Origin: Bugulina stolonifera
Lineage: Eukaryota; Bryozoa; Gymnolaemata; Cheilostomatida; Bugulidae
Reading direction: 5' to 3'
DNA length: 64,000 nt
Assembly: GCA_935421135.1 (NCBI GenBank)
Contig: OW285190.1
Location: 4,526,001 to 4,590,000, forward strand
This document shows, piece by piece, positions 22,402 through 34,860 of this stretch (position 1 is its first letter; each line of letters begins with the position of its first letter). The position numbers and the translations under genes are program-made. The notes below the pieces were generated by a model, which searched no databases, was not told the DNA's origin, and saw only the letters and a program-made list of their open reading frames with translations.

Positions 22402-24930
22402 ATGTGTGTGCAGGTAATCAGGTCCAACAGAAAACTGCTCTGTAACATACAGACAACAGTTGATCAAACACAATGCAACATACAATATCAATTGGACACA
22501 GGTGCATCATGCAACATATTTAATTATCGAGACTACTGCACACTCAGAAAACCCCGCATGACCAATAACAGACCATACCTTCAGCTGTTTGATGGTTCCA
22601 AGACTAGACCACTAGGGCAATGTCAAGTGTTATTGAATGGAAAGCTATTCAAATTTTTTGTGTTGAAAACATCTAGTCTCAGTGTGCTCTCTGTAGACAC
22701 ATGTTTAGAGCTTGGTCTACTATCCATCAAACAGGAGTGGGTGAATCTTGTCAGTGCTACACCGAGCGTGGAAGACTCGGCTGAGCAATACCAAGATATC
22801 TTTAAAGGTGCTGGATGCCCACCTGGCGAATATCACATAGAGCTTGAGAAAGATTCCATACCCAGAAAGAATCACAGTCGCAAGGTACCAATATCTATGC
22901 TTACTGACTTAAAGAAGAAACTGAAAAGTTTGGAACAGCAGCAAATATGTCAGGAAGTTGATTATCCAACAGATTGGATCAACAACATGGTCTCCGTAAG
23001 AAAACCAAACGGAAACCTTAGAGTATGTCTAGACCCTTTGAACTTGAACAAAGTGATCAAGAGAAACCATTTTCCAATGCCAACACTAGATGATGTGTTA
23101 GTAGAACTCAGAGATGCCAAAGGATTTTCCCTCTGTGACGCAAAAGACGGTTTTCTTCAAGTCAAGCTAGACCAGGAGTCAAGTCATTTAACAACATTCT
23201 GGACGCCATTCGGGAAGTACAAATGGATGAGAATGTCTTTTGGATTAGTATCTAGCAGTGAAGAATTCCAAAGGAGGCTTTCAGAAGCCCTTGATGGTTT
23301 GAAAGGGGTTACGGTAGTAACCGATGATATACTGATATATGGAAAAGGTGATGACAAAGAAGCTGCCATGCAAGACCACAATGAGAACCTAGAGAAACTT
23401 TTTGCTAGGGCACTAGATGTCAACCTGAAACTTAACAGAGAAAAATGTCGTTTCTTGCTCACTGAACTCCCATACATAGGTCACATCATTTCAGCAAATG
23501 GCGTGAAGCCCGACCCAAAGAAAGTCAGTGCAATCAAGAACATGAAAGCCCCAACAGACAGTGATGGGGTAAGAAGGTTTCTTGGACATGTCAATTATGT
23601 CTCCAAATTTGTTCCTAACTGTTCTGCAGAGAGTGAACCACTACGGAGTCTAGTAAATGCCAGCAATAAGGATTTTGTATGGGCTCAAGACCAAGAGAAT
23701 GCCTTCAAGAAGCTGAAAGAGCTGATCACAACTGAGACAACACTGCAGTACTTTACAGTAAATGAGCCAATAACGGTACAAACTGATGCAAGTACTGATG
23801 GTCTGGGTGCAGTCTTACTACAGGCTGATAGACCTGTATGCTATGCCTCTCGAAGTCTCACTCCTAGTGAGCAAAACTACGCACCAATAGAACTGGAGCT
23901 CCTGGCCATCGTATATGCAATGCAGAAGTTTGACCAATATGTGTTTGGCAACAAAGAACTCACGGTGCAAACAGATCATGAACCACTTGAATCCATCATG
24001 AAGAAAACTCTACCAAAAGCACCCAAGCGTCTACAATTATTGATTCTAGCCCTACAGCGATATCCCATGAAAGTCGAATACCGACCTGGTAAGCTCCAAA
24101 TTACCGCAGATATGCTGTCACGAAGCCCAGTGGATCAAGCCCAAGGAGGTGTTCTCGATGAGCAAATTTTCCAGATAGCACCATTCCTCTCTGACCTGGC
24201 AATGTCTAATCCTCGTAATGAAGCCTATGTGTCAGATAACACATACACAGCAGTACAAATTGCATCTCGAGACGACAAGGAAATGAATATCCTCGGAGAA
24301 CTTGTAATGAAAGACTGGCCAACTAAGCCGGCTGACGTTCCAGAGAAATCAAAGCCTTACTTCACATTCCGTGATGAGCTAGCCATACAGGATGGTATAA
24401 TCTACAAAGGACATAGGATGGTTATTCCGCAGACATACAGACAGCAAATTCTAAAGAAATTGCATCTCAGCCACCAAGGGACAGCAGCAACCCTACGTAG
24501 AGCTCGAGGAACAGTTTTTTGGCCAGCAATGTCGGAAGACATTCGTACGTGTATTGAAAAATGCGTCACATGTGCTCTAGATGCTCCTTTACAACAGAAG
24601 GAGACTCTGCAAAATCATGATATTCCTAACAAGCGCTGGAGCAAAGTTGGGATGGACATTTTGACACACAAGAGTAAATGTTACCTAATAATAGTGGATT
24701 ACCTCACTGACTTCTTTGAATGTGAGCTCCTGAACCACACCACAGCACAAGGTGTAATCAGAGCCTGCAAGAAGACCTTTGCTCGATATGGTATACCGGT
24801 ACTACTACAGACAATGGCCAGCAATTCACTGCTGCGGAATTTGTATCGTTCTCTCAAGAATGGGATTTTCAGCACACCACCAGCTCTCCAGGACACCAGC
24901 AGTCAAATGGAAAAGCAGAGGCAGGGGTGA
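22402..24930 (+). pseudogene. pol: protease, RT, RNase H, integrase (frameshifted late)
   Basis: 842 codons. Retropepsin LDTGAS (DTG at about residues 32-34); RT with 'WINNMVSVRKPNG' and 'RVCLDPLNLNKV', active site VVTDDILIYG (Asp pair at about 308-309; Thr in the second position where relatives usually have Ala or Val); RNase H 'QTDASTDGLGAVL' and 'VQTDHEPLESI'; integrase zinc-binding HLSHQG ... CVTC and first core Asp in 'VGMDIL'. The frame is lost near 24800, just before the second catalytic Asp. The missing TDNGQQF and the Glu motif NGKAEAGV are visible in another frame at 24815-24930. Confidence 0.92.
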
Positions 24931-25390
24931 AAATAATTAAGCGGAATATGAGGAGAGCATCAGATCCCTACTTGGCTTTACTAGAATACAGAAATACACC
25001 AACAGTTGGAATGACCAAAATCCCCGCAGAAAGAATGTTTGGAAGGTCAACTAGATCCAAACTACCAACCATGACTGTAATAAATGACCGATCAATAGCT
25101 CCTGAGATTATGCTAAGAGAAAAGATGAAGAAGAAGCTAACTAGCCAGACTCACTATAACAAAAAGCTAGAGACATGAAACCATTGTCACTTGGCTCCCC
25201 TGTACTCCTTCATAACTTCAATATCTCCAAAGACAGATGGAATAAATGGCTGACTGGAAAGATAGTTGAACAGCTGGCAGATCGCTCCTATGCCATACTA
25301 AATGAGGAAACGGGCAACATAGACGAAATCGTGCTGATCTGCGAGAACATGTCAATGAGAAACAAGTTGAGTCTTCTCCACAACCAATGA
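24815..25390 (+). pseudogene. integrase core end and GPY/F-like C-terminus, out of frame
   Basis: After the shift near 24800 one frame carries the rest of the integrase core and 'RMFGRSTRSKLP' until a TGA near 25178. There an A-run (AACAAAAAGC) one base short breaks the frame again. The next frame (25175-25390) carries 'GSPVLLHNF' and 'KWLTGKIVEQLADRSYAIL', a GPY/F-like C-terminal module. A further in-phase stretch up to about 25566 may also have been coding. Confidence 0.85.
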
Positions 25391-25703
25391 CTTGCAATGG
25401 GGATACGCAGACTTGTATCAGCAGCCCTGATGTTACCTTTCAAGAAAATGCGGAGGCAAACACAAATGAGCCCGAACTAGTCGCAGATGAAACCCCACAA
25501 CCTATCCGACGAAGCACACGGCATAGAACTGCCCCAGCCAAATATAAAGACTTTATGATGTACTAGCCTTACCATAACTTATATTATAATTGACAATGTT
25601 GTGGTTCAGTTTAACAGATGTCATTTCATGTCATTACAATTGAATTTGGTTTCTTTCTTTTTTTATATGTCTAGTCCGTTTTTTAACTTTATTGTAAAGG
25701 GGA

Positions 25704-25836
25704 TGTTCATGTCAGGCTTTCTAGATTAATATACATGTAGCTTGTTTTTGACTAAGCATTACTATGATAAGCCTCTGAGCTATAAGCCATTACTTGGTAA
25801 AAATAGAGACACACTACATGATACAAAACATAAACA
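25704..25836 (+). repeat. 3' LTR of plus-strand Gypsy element
   Basis: 133 bp, three substitutions from the 5' LTR, preceded by the polypurine tract and followed by the target duplication GTAGA. Confidence 0.95.
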
Positions 25837-25918
25837 GTAGATGTACATGTACATGTTACGTATTACATTTCCTTAGTTACAAGTCGGGGCCTATTTGAGC
25901 TCTACTATGTTAACAAGG

Positions 25919-27138
25919 TTAGTCCATCAGGATAGGCTCAGATGTAAATGAGTAAACATCCTTCTTATGTTGTGATAAGCTATAATTATGTGAACATTGA
26001 TATCCACACAGTGTACATTTGCTTCCGTGTAGGTTCTCACTTGTGTGTGTAGTCATATGCCTTGATAAATGATCACTGCTAGAAAATCGAGAGTCACACA
26101 AACTACACTTGTATGGTTTCTCACCAGTATGTATTCTCATGTGGTTAGATAGTTCACCCTTCCGTGCAAACCGATGGTTACACACTGCACACTTGTATGG
26201 TTTCTCCCAAGTGTGTGTCCTCATGTGGATAGTCAGTCCACCTTTCACTGCACACTGATAGTTACACAGTGTACACTTGTATGGTTTCTCTCCAGTGTGT
26301 GTTTTCATGTGTGATGATAGACTACCTGTTTGTGAACATCGATAGTCACACAGTGTACACTTGTACGGTTTCTCTCCAGTGTGTGTTTTCATGTGTGATG
26401 ATAGACTACCTGTTTGTGAACATCGATAGTCACACAGTGTACACTTGTATGGCTTCTCTCCAGTGTGTGTTTTCATGTGCCTTAGTAGACGACTGGTTTG
26501 TGAACATCGATAGTCCCACAGTGTACACTTGTATGGTTTCTCTCCACTGTGTGTTTTCATATGGGTAGATAGATGACTCTTTCGTGAAAATCGATAGTCA
26601 CACAGTGTACACTTGTACGGTTTCTCTCCAGTGTGTGTTTTCATGTGTGATGATAGACTACCTGTTTGTGAACATCGATAGTCACACAGTGTACACTTGT
26701 ATGGCTTCTCTCCAGTGTGTGTTTTCATGTGCCTTAGTAGACGACTGGTTTGTGAACATCGATAGTCCCACAGTGTACACTTGTATGGTTTCTCTCCACT
26801 GTGTGTTTTCATATGGGTAGATAGATTACTCTTTTCTGAACATCGATAGTCGCACAGTGTACACTTGTACAGTTTCTCTCCAGGGTGTGTTCTCATATGT
26901 GATGATAGACTACCCTTTTGCGAACATCGATAGTCACACACTGTACACTTGTACGGCTTCTCCCCAGCATGCATCCTCATGTGTTGTGAAAAAGCAGCTT
27001 TTCGAGAGCATTGATAGTCACACAATGTACATTTGTAAGGTTTCTCCCTAGTATGTGTCCTCATGTGCCCCAATAAATGACTGTTTCGTGAACATCGGTA
27101 GTCACAGACTGTACACTTGTAAGGTTTGGATATCTCTG
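25919..27138 (-). CDS. C2H2 zinc-finger terminal exon, unit 1 (14 fingers)
   Basis: Last exon of a nuclear DNA-binding protein gene: 1,220 nt, entered in phase 1 at an AG acceptor (27139-27140) and ending PILMD-stop at 25919. It encodes 14 C2H2 modules of the CxLCDYRCS...LxxHMxTH type with (T/S)GEKPYKC linkers. Fingers 5 and 8 are identical and have Trp for the second zinc-binding Cys (CTLWDYRC), part of a three-finger internal duplication (fingers 4-6 and 7-9). Finger 14 lacks its last His and merges into a tail ([10 protein letters not shown]) shared by all copies. The upstream partner exon at 28299-28376 carries a stop codon in this unit. Function inferred: sequence-specific transcription factor or repressor, target unknown. 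Confidence 0.9.
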
Positions 27139-28298
27139 CTATAATATAACCAATAATACAATATTGTTAACCAGTGGAAAGTACTTCTAGTGAAAAAGTT
27201 TCACATGAGTTCTCTATATCAGTTAGTGGTGTGAAACCAACAATGTTCAATCTAAGACTAGTTGTAAAAATACTTCTCTAGGTTACATAAGGGTTTTGCA
27301 GCTGATTGATTGATATCTAATTAATCTTTCAAGAATAAATTAATGGAGGTGACGACTTTGGCTATTATAAAGATATAGAATAGGGTCTTGACCAAATCTG
27401 AATTAAATAACAAGCCTTGTTGGTAGATGGAAAGGGTAGATACACATACTGTCATTTTTACCATTATCTCTCCAAAATTATTTTGGTGCATAGCTTCTGT
27501 AGGCTACACTGAGCACTTTCTCTTTACCATTTGCGTAAAAAACAAAACAGTGATATAGGAGATGTAAGTGTAAATTTTATTGGCTGCATCAGTTAGTTTC
27601 CATGGTTCAAACTCTGTATGGTGAGAGGTTCGTATTAACCCCATGTAATAACTATTAATTTCATGTTGAAGAGTAACTACTTATCACTGGTAAGGAATTC
27701 AGTGCCTCTACATGTATAATTAAATATTTAATATCGAATGCCAAAATTTGTGAAATATTGACAGACCCGTGAGCCTAACTTTGCAATCTGTTCTGGAGGG
27801 ATCAGTGATATGCAGACGACTGAAACATTGGTATAGATATCTCAGCACTTTCATAGTAATGACTGTTAGTAGGATTCAGTGAGTTTGTCTACTTACAACT
27901 GTGTTGTGAGCGCTATAACACCATACTGTATACTGACATAACTGTAACTTACTATCTGTAACCATATTATCTGGTATTTCATAAGTAGCCTATGAAAAAT
28001 ACTGAATGTCACAGATTCATCTACATGACTTATAGAGTCATAACAACAATCTATAGAAGATTTACACATAGGGCTTCACTGATGGAATTTTCAGAGGATT
28101 TGGTGTGTAGGTCTGGGTGCTATCAACAGGGAGACACTATGAATTGGTTGTTACTAAAATTTATTATGAACAAATATTAGTTTGGAATACCTGATGATAA
28201 TTATGTGGTCACACTGACAGTACTAAAGGGGCTATTTTGATAATCTACATAACTATTCAAATACATTAGAAGTATGTGCATAATATAAATATACTCAC
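27139..28298 (-). other. intron of the zinc-finger gene, unit 1
   Basis: Lies between the zinc-finger exon acceptor and the upstream microexon donor. The sequence is closely repeated at 43684-44857 and (partly) 53789-54617. A 62-codon plus-strand frame (27992-28180) is kept in all three copies but has no recognisable domain and is best explained by recent duplication. Confidence 0.6.
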
Positions 28299-28376
28299 TT
28301 TAAGTAGAGGTCATTGGTACATCTCTGTTATCATCTGCTATATGACTACTGATAGGCTCCAGCTTGATCTCTATAT
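28299..28376 (-). pseudogene. linker microexon with IKLEP motif, unit 1, carries a stop
   Basis: 78-nt exon, phase 1 in and 1 out, acceptor ...CGCAG and donor AAA|GTGAGT. It reads DIEIKLEPISSH...DVPMTST, then TAA at 28300-28302 where units 2 and 3 have CAA. The motif IKLE matches the SUMO consensus psi-K-x-E. If included, the unit 1 protein would stop before its zinc fingers; skipping this symmetric exon would keep frame. Confidence 0.75.
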
Positions 28377-28473
28377 CTGCGAAACAACAAAGCAAAATAG
28401 CATATGCAGCACAATGGTCAAGCTGTCTAACCCTGATATCTTACAGCAAGGAGGCCATAATAGAGAGGACGAA

Positions 28474-28600
28474 TATCTGCAGGTCACTGGTGAAGCTTCC
28501 TATTTTTAGGTTACTGAGCTGGTAAAATGGCAATGTGTACTGCTCACTATGCTAAGTGACTAGGCGCTATAGAGACTGCAGGTCCAAAACCAAGTCAAAG
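28474..28600 (+). repeat. SINE copy (diverged), unit 1
   Basis: Resembles 18-190 through 'gtcactggtgaagctt', 'ggttactgagctggt' and 'gactaggcgctatagagactgcaggtc'; the B-box is decayed. It is carried along in units 2 and 3. Confidence 0.6.
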
Positions 28601-28738
28601 ATGTTAAATTTGTTCATTGATATATTTATGATCCTTGCATAACACACTAAATTACCTAAATTTCTAACTAACATATCTACAATAACAACTAATAATAACA
28701 CATTGAGTATTCTTAATTTAAATAATCATATACAATAC

Positions 28739-28777
28739 CTGATGGTAGCTCTATATCATCATGCTTAACTTGAATAT
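28739..28777 (-). CDS. 39-nt linker microexon with VKHD motif, unit 1
   Basis: Acceptor ttttag, donor CAG|GTATTG, phase 1-1. Encodes (D)IQVKHDDIELPS: VKHD fits psi-K-x-D/E. Identical exons occur at 45291-45329 and 55051-55089. As its length is a multiple of three and both borders are phase 1, it can be skipped or duplicated without losing frame. Confidence 0.7.
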
Positions 28778-29133
28778 CTAAAACAGATTGTCCATAAACA
28801 TAAAATGTACATGTTATTATTGCATTATCTACAGTCATGTTCATAAACAATATATACAAATATTTTTTGGAAACTATTTGAATCCAATGATAATATTCTA
28901 CGAATTATTTATTTATCTGTGAAAATTATAGACTGCAACATTGTGGAATTACATTCATTGCTAAGTAAGATCAACCAAGTTGCTAGCGTAGAAGAGCTTT
29001 TGCAGAAGTTGTCTTATCTTGGCACATAGGTCTGTGAGCGGACAACTACAAACGTTTGTTGAAGTGTGAATTCATAATACTGCATGAATATAGAGGGAAA
29101 AGTCACAATATTTTATAAGAATAGTAGTCAATA

Positions 29134-29835
29134 CTAGGCCTGCACCGGTGTTGCCTCCCCACTGATATTCGGTTTTTGGGGTGGTGGTAATCAAACACCG
29201 GTTGACACCGGTTCTCTTGTGCCTAGTCTCATTCGGTGTCAACCTATGCCAAATTTGGATCGATATACCGAACCGCACCGGACCCCTTGATCCTGGTCTC
29301 AAGCGGTGTTAGACGGTGTCAACTTTGGTTCGATATACCGGATCGAACTGGTCCAGGAGATAGTTCGCCTAATAGAGTTGTCCCATCATGACCGTTCAAT
29401 ACAAGGGAACAAAAATCCTCAACACTTTCTTGCAACATGAGTTCATGCCAATCATTGTTTATTTTATTTTCAGATATGGCAGGCAGACAGGGCTTCATTA
29501 AAACATAGTATATGTATATTATTTTATTTAAGTAGCTATTGGGCTAATGAAAGTAATCAGTGCTTACTCCTACTCCCAAGATTTTGTATTTGCCCATGTA
29601 GTCTAGTGAGTCTTAAGTTGCATTGGCCATTGGGTCTTACTTCACCTATTTTATGTAATTTTAATAAATATATTAAATATAAAAACATGAGGCTGGACAC
29701 ACACCCAACCGACTACATATAATTTATTAGATTTATTACTGATTGTGACCAAATTACAGAAGAAAAACAGCAAACATTGTTTCCACCACACTCGTACCAC
29801 TGACACAAAAAGATAACAAATTTGATGAATTTGCC
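29134..29835. mobile_element. unit 1-specific replacement segment, probable transposon remnant
   Basis: In units 2 and 3 this position holds about 930 bp including the KVEP linker exon; here it is replaced by about 700 bp of unrelated sequence opening 'taggcctgcaccggtg' and rich in caccggtt/accgaacc motifs. The GC-rich, CCGGT-laden start resembles hAT-type termini, but no matching right end or target duplication was found. Confidence 0.45.
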
Positions 29836-32152
29836 AAGCAACTAGTAACACTTGCTCACAACTCAATGTACATTTAAGGCCTATGCCGAGGGAATATCCA
29901 AATTTTTAGTGAAACTCAAACTTTTGTTACATCTAAACTGCTAACCATTTATTTATGTTGATGCTATGCACAAACTACAAGCTAACTTTTATACATTTCA
30001 TCGAAAAGTGTATTAGCTTAACATACCATCAACAAGACCTAAACTGATAGCAATTGCTGTAAAATCGCCCTGTAATATAGGTCTAAACTTGTACTACATT
30101 TTATATGATTCACATCAATTATCTTAGTCTTGATTCACCTGGATGCAAAGTTACCACGTCTTATCTCACTGTACCATGAAATTTTAAACAAATTACATGT
30201 AACAGAATAAGTATAACTTGTATTAGCTCATTGTTGCATTATTTCTTGGTACACTTTCAGAAGGTTTTAGCTCATCTGGATGAGGTTTTGAAATCAAGAT
30301 TCAGATAACATTAAGTGAGATTAAGCTTTAATAATTAGGCCTATATAGCCTACTTACAGTATAGCTTGAATTTGAACATGAATGAAAGAATCCTAAACTT
30401 TTATAAGGGGCTATAATTATATTGAATTATTGGCTTGATAACTGGTAAGTCAGTCAATAAACTGAAAGCTGTTTTGTACTTCTCACTCTAGCCTCTATCC
30501 AAGGAGCAAGGAGGGAAGGAGACTCATCTATGTGAATTTTGTGTTTCATGTTCTCCTCGGTTAAAAGGATAAGCACATGAGTTACTAGGGTTGAGCGAGT
30601 AGTCTATAGCTTCAGCACTGTCTTTATTTAGTGTGGGCATGTTGCAGGGCCCACAAACAAGTCTACCAAGTAAAATGGTATCTGAACTATACGCCATAAA
30701 CCAGACTAATTATATAGAATCCCGATGCCATAGAAATCTGCTGCGCAAATTGACTCACTTTAACTGCGATTTCAATATTTGTATATGTTTTATTTATTAG
30801 GAAGGAGCAAAGTTTGAATTTTGATTTCAACTTCACCAATTGTAGAAAGGTTAGGCCCTAAACCCATTAGTATTACTTTCTGTTTATTTGCTTGAGCAGT
30901 TTGGTATTTACAAAAAGTGCCATTTTGTACCGAGATATGCAATGTTCAAATCTAGCGATCACGCTTGGCTATATCCATCTCATCCCAGTGTGTATATATG
31001 TTGTGGATTTTTTCCTGGGAGCAATGTGGTCTCGGACCACCAATCTCCGGCACTGCGCCTAGCATGTGTCTGAAACGCTACCATCACGGCCATCTCGGCA
31101 ACCCCAACAAAGGAAGCTTCAACGACCGCATGTATAGCGGCAATCCGCCCACACACACAGCTGGACAGTTTCACCACATATAGTCAGTGTGTTCATCAAG
31201 GTATTACCAATTGGTGACACTGATTATATTTCAATTTGAATTAATGTGTGGATGTTACTTTTTTAAAAATATTCATCCCTTTTCCTTCTAACTCTACCAA
31301 GTAGCCTACCCGAGGCGCACATCAACACCGAACGGTCATTGTGGTATATATACAGGTCTTCAAAGACGAGCCTCCTTCGCGTTTTGCCCCTTGCTCTGGC
31401 TAACCATAATCAATTCATTTGGCTTTAGTAACTTTCAAATAACAATTTTACCGGCCTATATATTTTTACCACAGTAAATCAATAAAGAGAAAACTTTTGG
31501 TCGCAATAGCATTCGACCAATTACGTGCAGTAGTGGAGAAACTTAGATAGCCTTAGTTCCTTGTTTGTGGTTGGGATTTGGGGTAAGGGCAGTCAGCCAG
31601 CAAAATACAGAAAAGACAACTTCTCCTGCTTCAGTTTTGGCGAAGAACAAAGGCTATCTCAAATTTATCCATTTCTGCACCTAACTCCATTCGACAAAGT
31701 TCTATAACTATTGTCTAGTTTAGTTAGTTATTAGTTAGTCAGCACAGTTATAACTAGTTATACCTATCTTTTATAAGTAACCTAGTTAACTTGCTATGTC
31801 AATCAATGAATCATAGTCGTTTTGATTTATTTAGTTTATAAAAACAAGACAACGTGATAGTTTGCTAAATTTTTTTATAAGTTTGGTCAACTCGGGAACT
31901 TGGTGAACTTAACCAAGTTCATTGATTGGTAGGCTACAACAAGTTAACTTAAATTTTTTTATATCAATCAATCACGCAGTTTTTTTTACAAATTATATGG
32001 CTATAAAATTGCAATTTATATGTTTATAAAATTACATTTTATATGACTATAAAATTACATTTTGATTTGATAAAATAAAAAATGAGAAAGGTCAACCGGA
32101 AAACTATACTATAATGAAAAATTTGAACCGGTGGTAAATTTCCTGTTGCGCC
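29836..32152. other. duplicated non-coding flank, unit 1
   Basis: Recurs at about 46610-48855 and 56370-58700. Short frames on both strands persist between copies only because the copies are similar. No splice-bounded exon was recognised. Confidence 0.5.
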
Positions 32153-32279
32153 CATAGAGGTACCCATAGAGGTAGGATAGAGCCAGTACTATATAGAAAG
32201 CCAGTGAAGCCGTAAGGACCCACTTTTTTGCTTTAGACAAAGTTCCGGTTTGCTTTTTTGCACGTGAATGTAATTAGTT

Positions 32280-32337
32280 ATGCCAAAGTTTTGTGCAGTA
32301 ATAACTCATCCAGGACTCGTGACAAGTCATTTCACAC
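32280..32337 (+). pseudogene. THAP domain start of P-element relic
   Basis: ATG followed by PKFCAV, then, after an apparent small indel, 'SRTRDKSFH' in a second frame, ending at a GTAAGC donor. This is the usual N-terminus of THAP zinc-dependent DNA-binding domains (first Cys and the downstream basic/aromatic stretch visible). The second zinc-ligand Cys is lost. Confidence 0.65.
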
Positions 32338-34410
32338 GTAAGCTATTACTTTACAGTTTAAAATTTGTTAGCTGATGCTATGGTTTGCCATCCCCTGACG
32401 TCCCAAACGTATATTTTTTGATTTTTATTGAAATAATAATAATTACATTGCTACGAACTACTACCACCACTCCTGTTATTGCAACTAATAAATAATGATT
32501 ATAATAATTAATTTGTGGTACTATTGGTAGCATGCACAGCATGTTGTTAAGCTGGTTTAAGTTTTTTTCGGCCTCGGATTAGAACAACTAACCTGGGAGA
32601 CTCAAAACTTTTCTTAGTATTCTGGCCGGCCCTAAAGGTTTTCTGTTATTAATTTTAAATTTATAATTATAATAATAATAATTATTATTATTATATTATA
32701 TATTATGATATATAATATTATATATTATAATATATTACATTATTGTTATAACTATTATTTGTTATAATTATTATTAACCAATTTTATAAAAAAAAAATGG
32801 AAAATGAAATGACAATAGCGTTGTTCACATTATATTATTATTATTGTTATTTTTTATAGTATTTGTAGTAGTGGTAGATGTAATTGCTAGCTAGTGATGA
32901 TCTAAATAGAGAGGTTAGAATTATTAAACTACTATCACCACCAACTACCAAAATAACCAGTAATAGTGGGAAAAATTTTTAATAGTAGTTGACAAAAGGA
33001 CTTGTGAAACTTTCAGGCATGCACTTGTTTTTATTTGGTTATAAAAAGCAAGACATAATACGTTAACATCATAAATCATACTGATAATATTATAGATATT
33101 CATTCTTATTGTTCATTATCAAGAATATGTTTAGCGTCATTCTCATGTTATGCGCTGTTGTAAATAAATTTATAGGCCCTATATACATTGCCACAGTAAT
33201 TATCTCATTATTGTATTATAATGTGTGCTGATGTATGATATTACGTTGAAATAATTGTGTAATAATGTTATTAACGCCTTTCCTGTTCATATTTCAAAGG
33301 TTTTTTTATGCAACTCTAAACTCTTGGATAAATGAGTCAGAGCATTGAGACGTCTAGATTTCACACCAACCATTTATACTCAAGACTGTGCTCCGATCAC
33401 TTCGAGCTAGAGAGCTTCATAACGTTCGTTGGAAGCTAGAAGTGTCTCAAGCAAGGTGTTATGCTTTCTGTATTTGGACTTCCCTAGCCATTTGCAGGTA
33501 AAGCACCAGGTTTAGATCCTAGTTTTGTTTGGGATTCTAGTTTTTTCCCTAATTAATTGTATGTTTGTTTCCCTTTCCGAACCAAATATTGAATGTTTGA
33601 ACCCCAATATTCAAGTGCAATGATGTTGACAGGGTTGTTGACAAAGTAGGCCATGTAGCTTGTGGCTACAATCGCCAATATTTTTGTACAAACTTCAATA
33701 CGCTATAAATATTTGATCCTTTGTAGTTTTAGTCCAAGAAAAAAGGCAGACGGGTGCTCAAACTGGGTAAAGGGACATTTAGAAAAAGACAGTTCGAAAC
33801 AGGACTTTTCACAGCTGGACAGTTAGAAACAGGACAGTTCGAAACGGTGTAGATTACATTTAGAAGAACAAAACTTGCAGAAAGTTCATTTTAACTTATT
33901 AAATTAATAAAAAAAATATTAAAAATTAGTTAAAGTCTGGTGGTTTGGGCTTAGGCATTTCGAACTGTCCAGTGCTGAACTGTCCATTTTCGAAACGTCA
34001 TTTTTAAATAGCCGCACAGTCCTCAAACTGACAGTCCAGCAGATGTCCAGTATAGTATTGTCACTTAACCCTAAAGATTCAGTAGCAGATGTCAGCGTGA
34101 ATGTAGATTATTCATATGGTAGTAATCTAGGTTGGTATTGGAATTGATGTCTCTTTTTATAGCATTTTATCTTGGAAGATAATAATTTCAGTGTTACCAT
34201 AATATTTGATGGAATAGGCTATATCATCCACACGCACGTGTCCATGTAATATATATGTACAAAGGTACAATGTATAAACATACCTATATACATGTATGTT
34301 ATCATAATATATATAAATATAATATGTATATAACATTCAGTGTAAAAGTGCGTTGCGTGGGAGTTTCCTAAGTTTTGAATAATTTTTGATATTTTATTGC
34401 TACAGATCAG

Positions 34411-34860
34411 ATGCTACTTATTCTGCTACGTTCAGAGTTTCTCAAGACTTTGTTCAGCAGGATTCATAGAATGGGAGAGCATAACAACAATCCAACTGCT
34501 ACAGGCTTTAGGGCAGATCCAAGAAAGCTGTTGACGAAGTGGTCAGTGTCCACTTTAAATGTAGCCAATTCAGCTGACTGTGACTCCAGCTCTGGTTTAT
34601 TTTCTTTACGGTGGTGCAAGTGAAAAGCTCCAATACCTTCTGTTTAACATCGCTACAAACTTGTAACACTCACCCACTGAATATTCTTGGATATTTCAGG
34701 AAAAATTGCAAGAACTCTACACGGCAGTTTCTGGGGAAGTGTGCAGGTGGCTTTGGCAATCATTTGTATGTCGTAGGATGATGAAGGCCAAAAACAGAGG
34801 TGGCCTCACTTATGCTACTGATTTAGTAAAGCAGATTGTGGCTTGATGTGAGCAGGTGTT
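34411..34860 (+). pseudogene. P-element transposase C-terminal fragments
   Basis: The 34411-34623 frame contains 'HNNNPTATGFRADPRKLL' and 'NVANSADCDSSSGLF', matching the family's NNNPTA...RKLL segment. From 34777 a frame reads 'KAKNRGGLTYATDLVKQIVA' then TGA, then 'CEQVF', the conserved end of the family. The two pieces are separated by non-coding or intronic sequence. Inactive. Confidence 0.75.

Larger units (their letters stand above)
21419..25836 (+). mobile_element. Ty3/Gypsy LTR retrotransposon, defective, plus strand (4,418 bp)
   Basis: Short 133-bp LTRs at 21419-21551 and 25704-25836 differ at three positions. Target duplication GTAGA at 21414-21418 and 25837-25841. Primer-binding site TGGTGCCCTGAGTGATC directly after the 5' LTR (21552) and polypurine tract AAAGGGGA directly before the 3' LTR. 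The order gag, protease, RT, RNase H, integrase with a GPY/F-like C-terminus makes it Ty3/Gypsy, apparently the same clade as the minus-strand element. Three or more frameshifts are present. Confidence 0.95.

Noticed and set aside
26269..27051. Long plus-strand frames rich in '[15 protein letters not shown]' repeats
   Set aside because: Antisense shadows of the zinc-finger repeat; the same effect occurs at 42877-43596 and 63286-63555.
25919..27138. Regular 84-bp periodicity resembling a CRISPR or satellite array
   Set aside because: The period equals one 28-residue C2H2 finger and the frame is open throughout, so it is coding.
27992..28180. 62-codon plus frame kept in three units (also 44551 and 54311)
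   Set aside because: Near-identity follows from recent duplication; no domain, start context or splice logic, and it lies in the intron of the opposite-strand gene.
32640..32780. AT-rich palindromes (taatatata...) resembling an origin
   Set aside because: Simple AT microsatellite inside the P-element relic, with no supporting signals.
33755..34045. Repeated 'acagttcgaaac' motifs, possible nested MITE
   Set aside because: Several copies in both orientations, but no consistent ends or target duplication could be defined.
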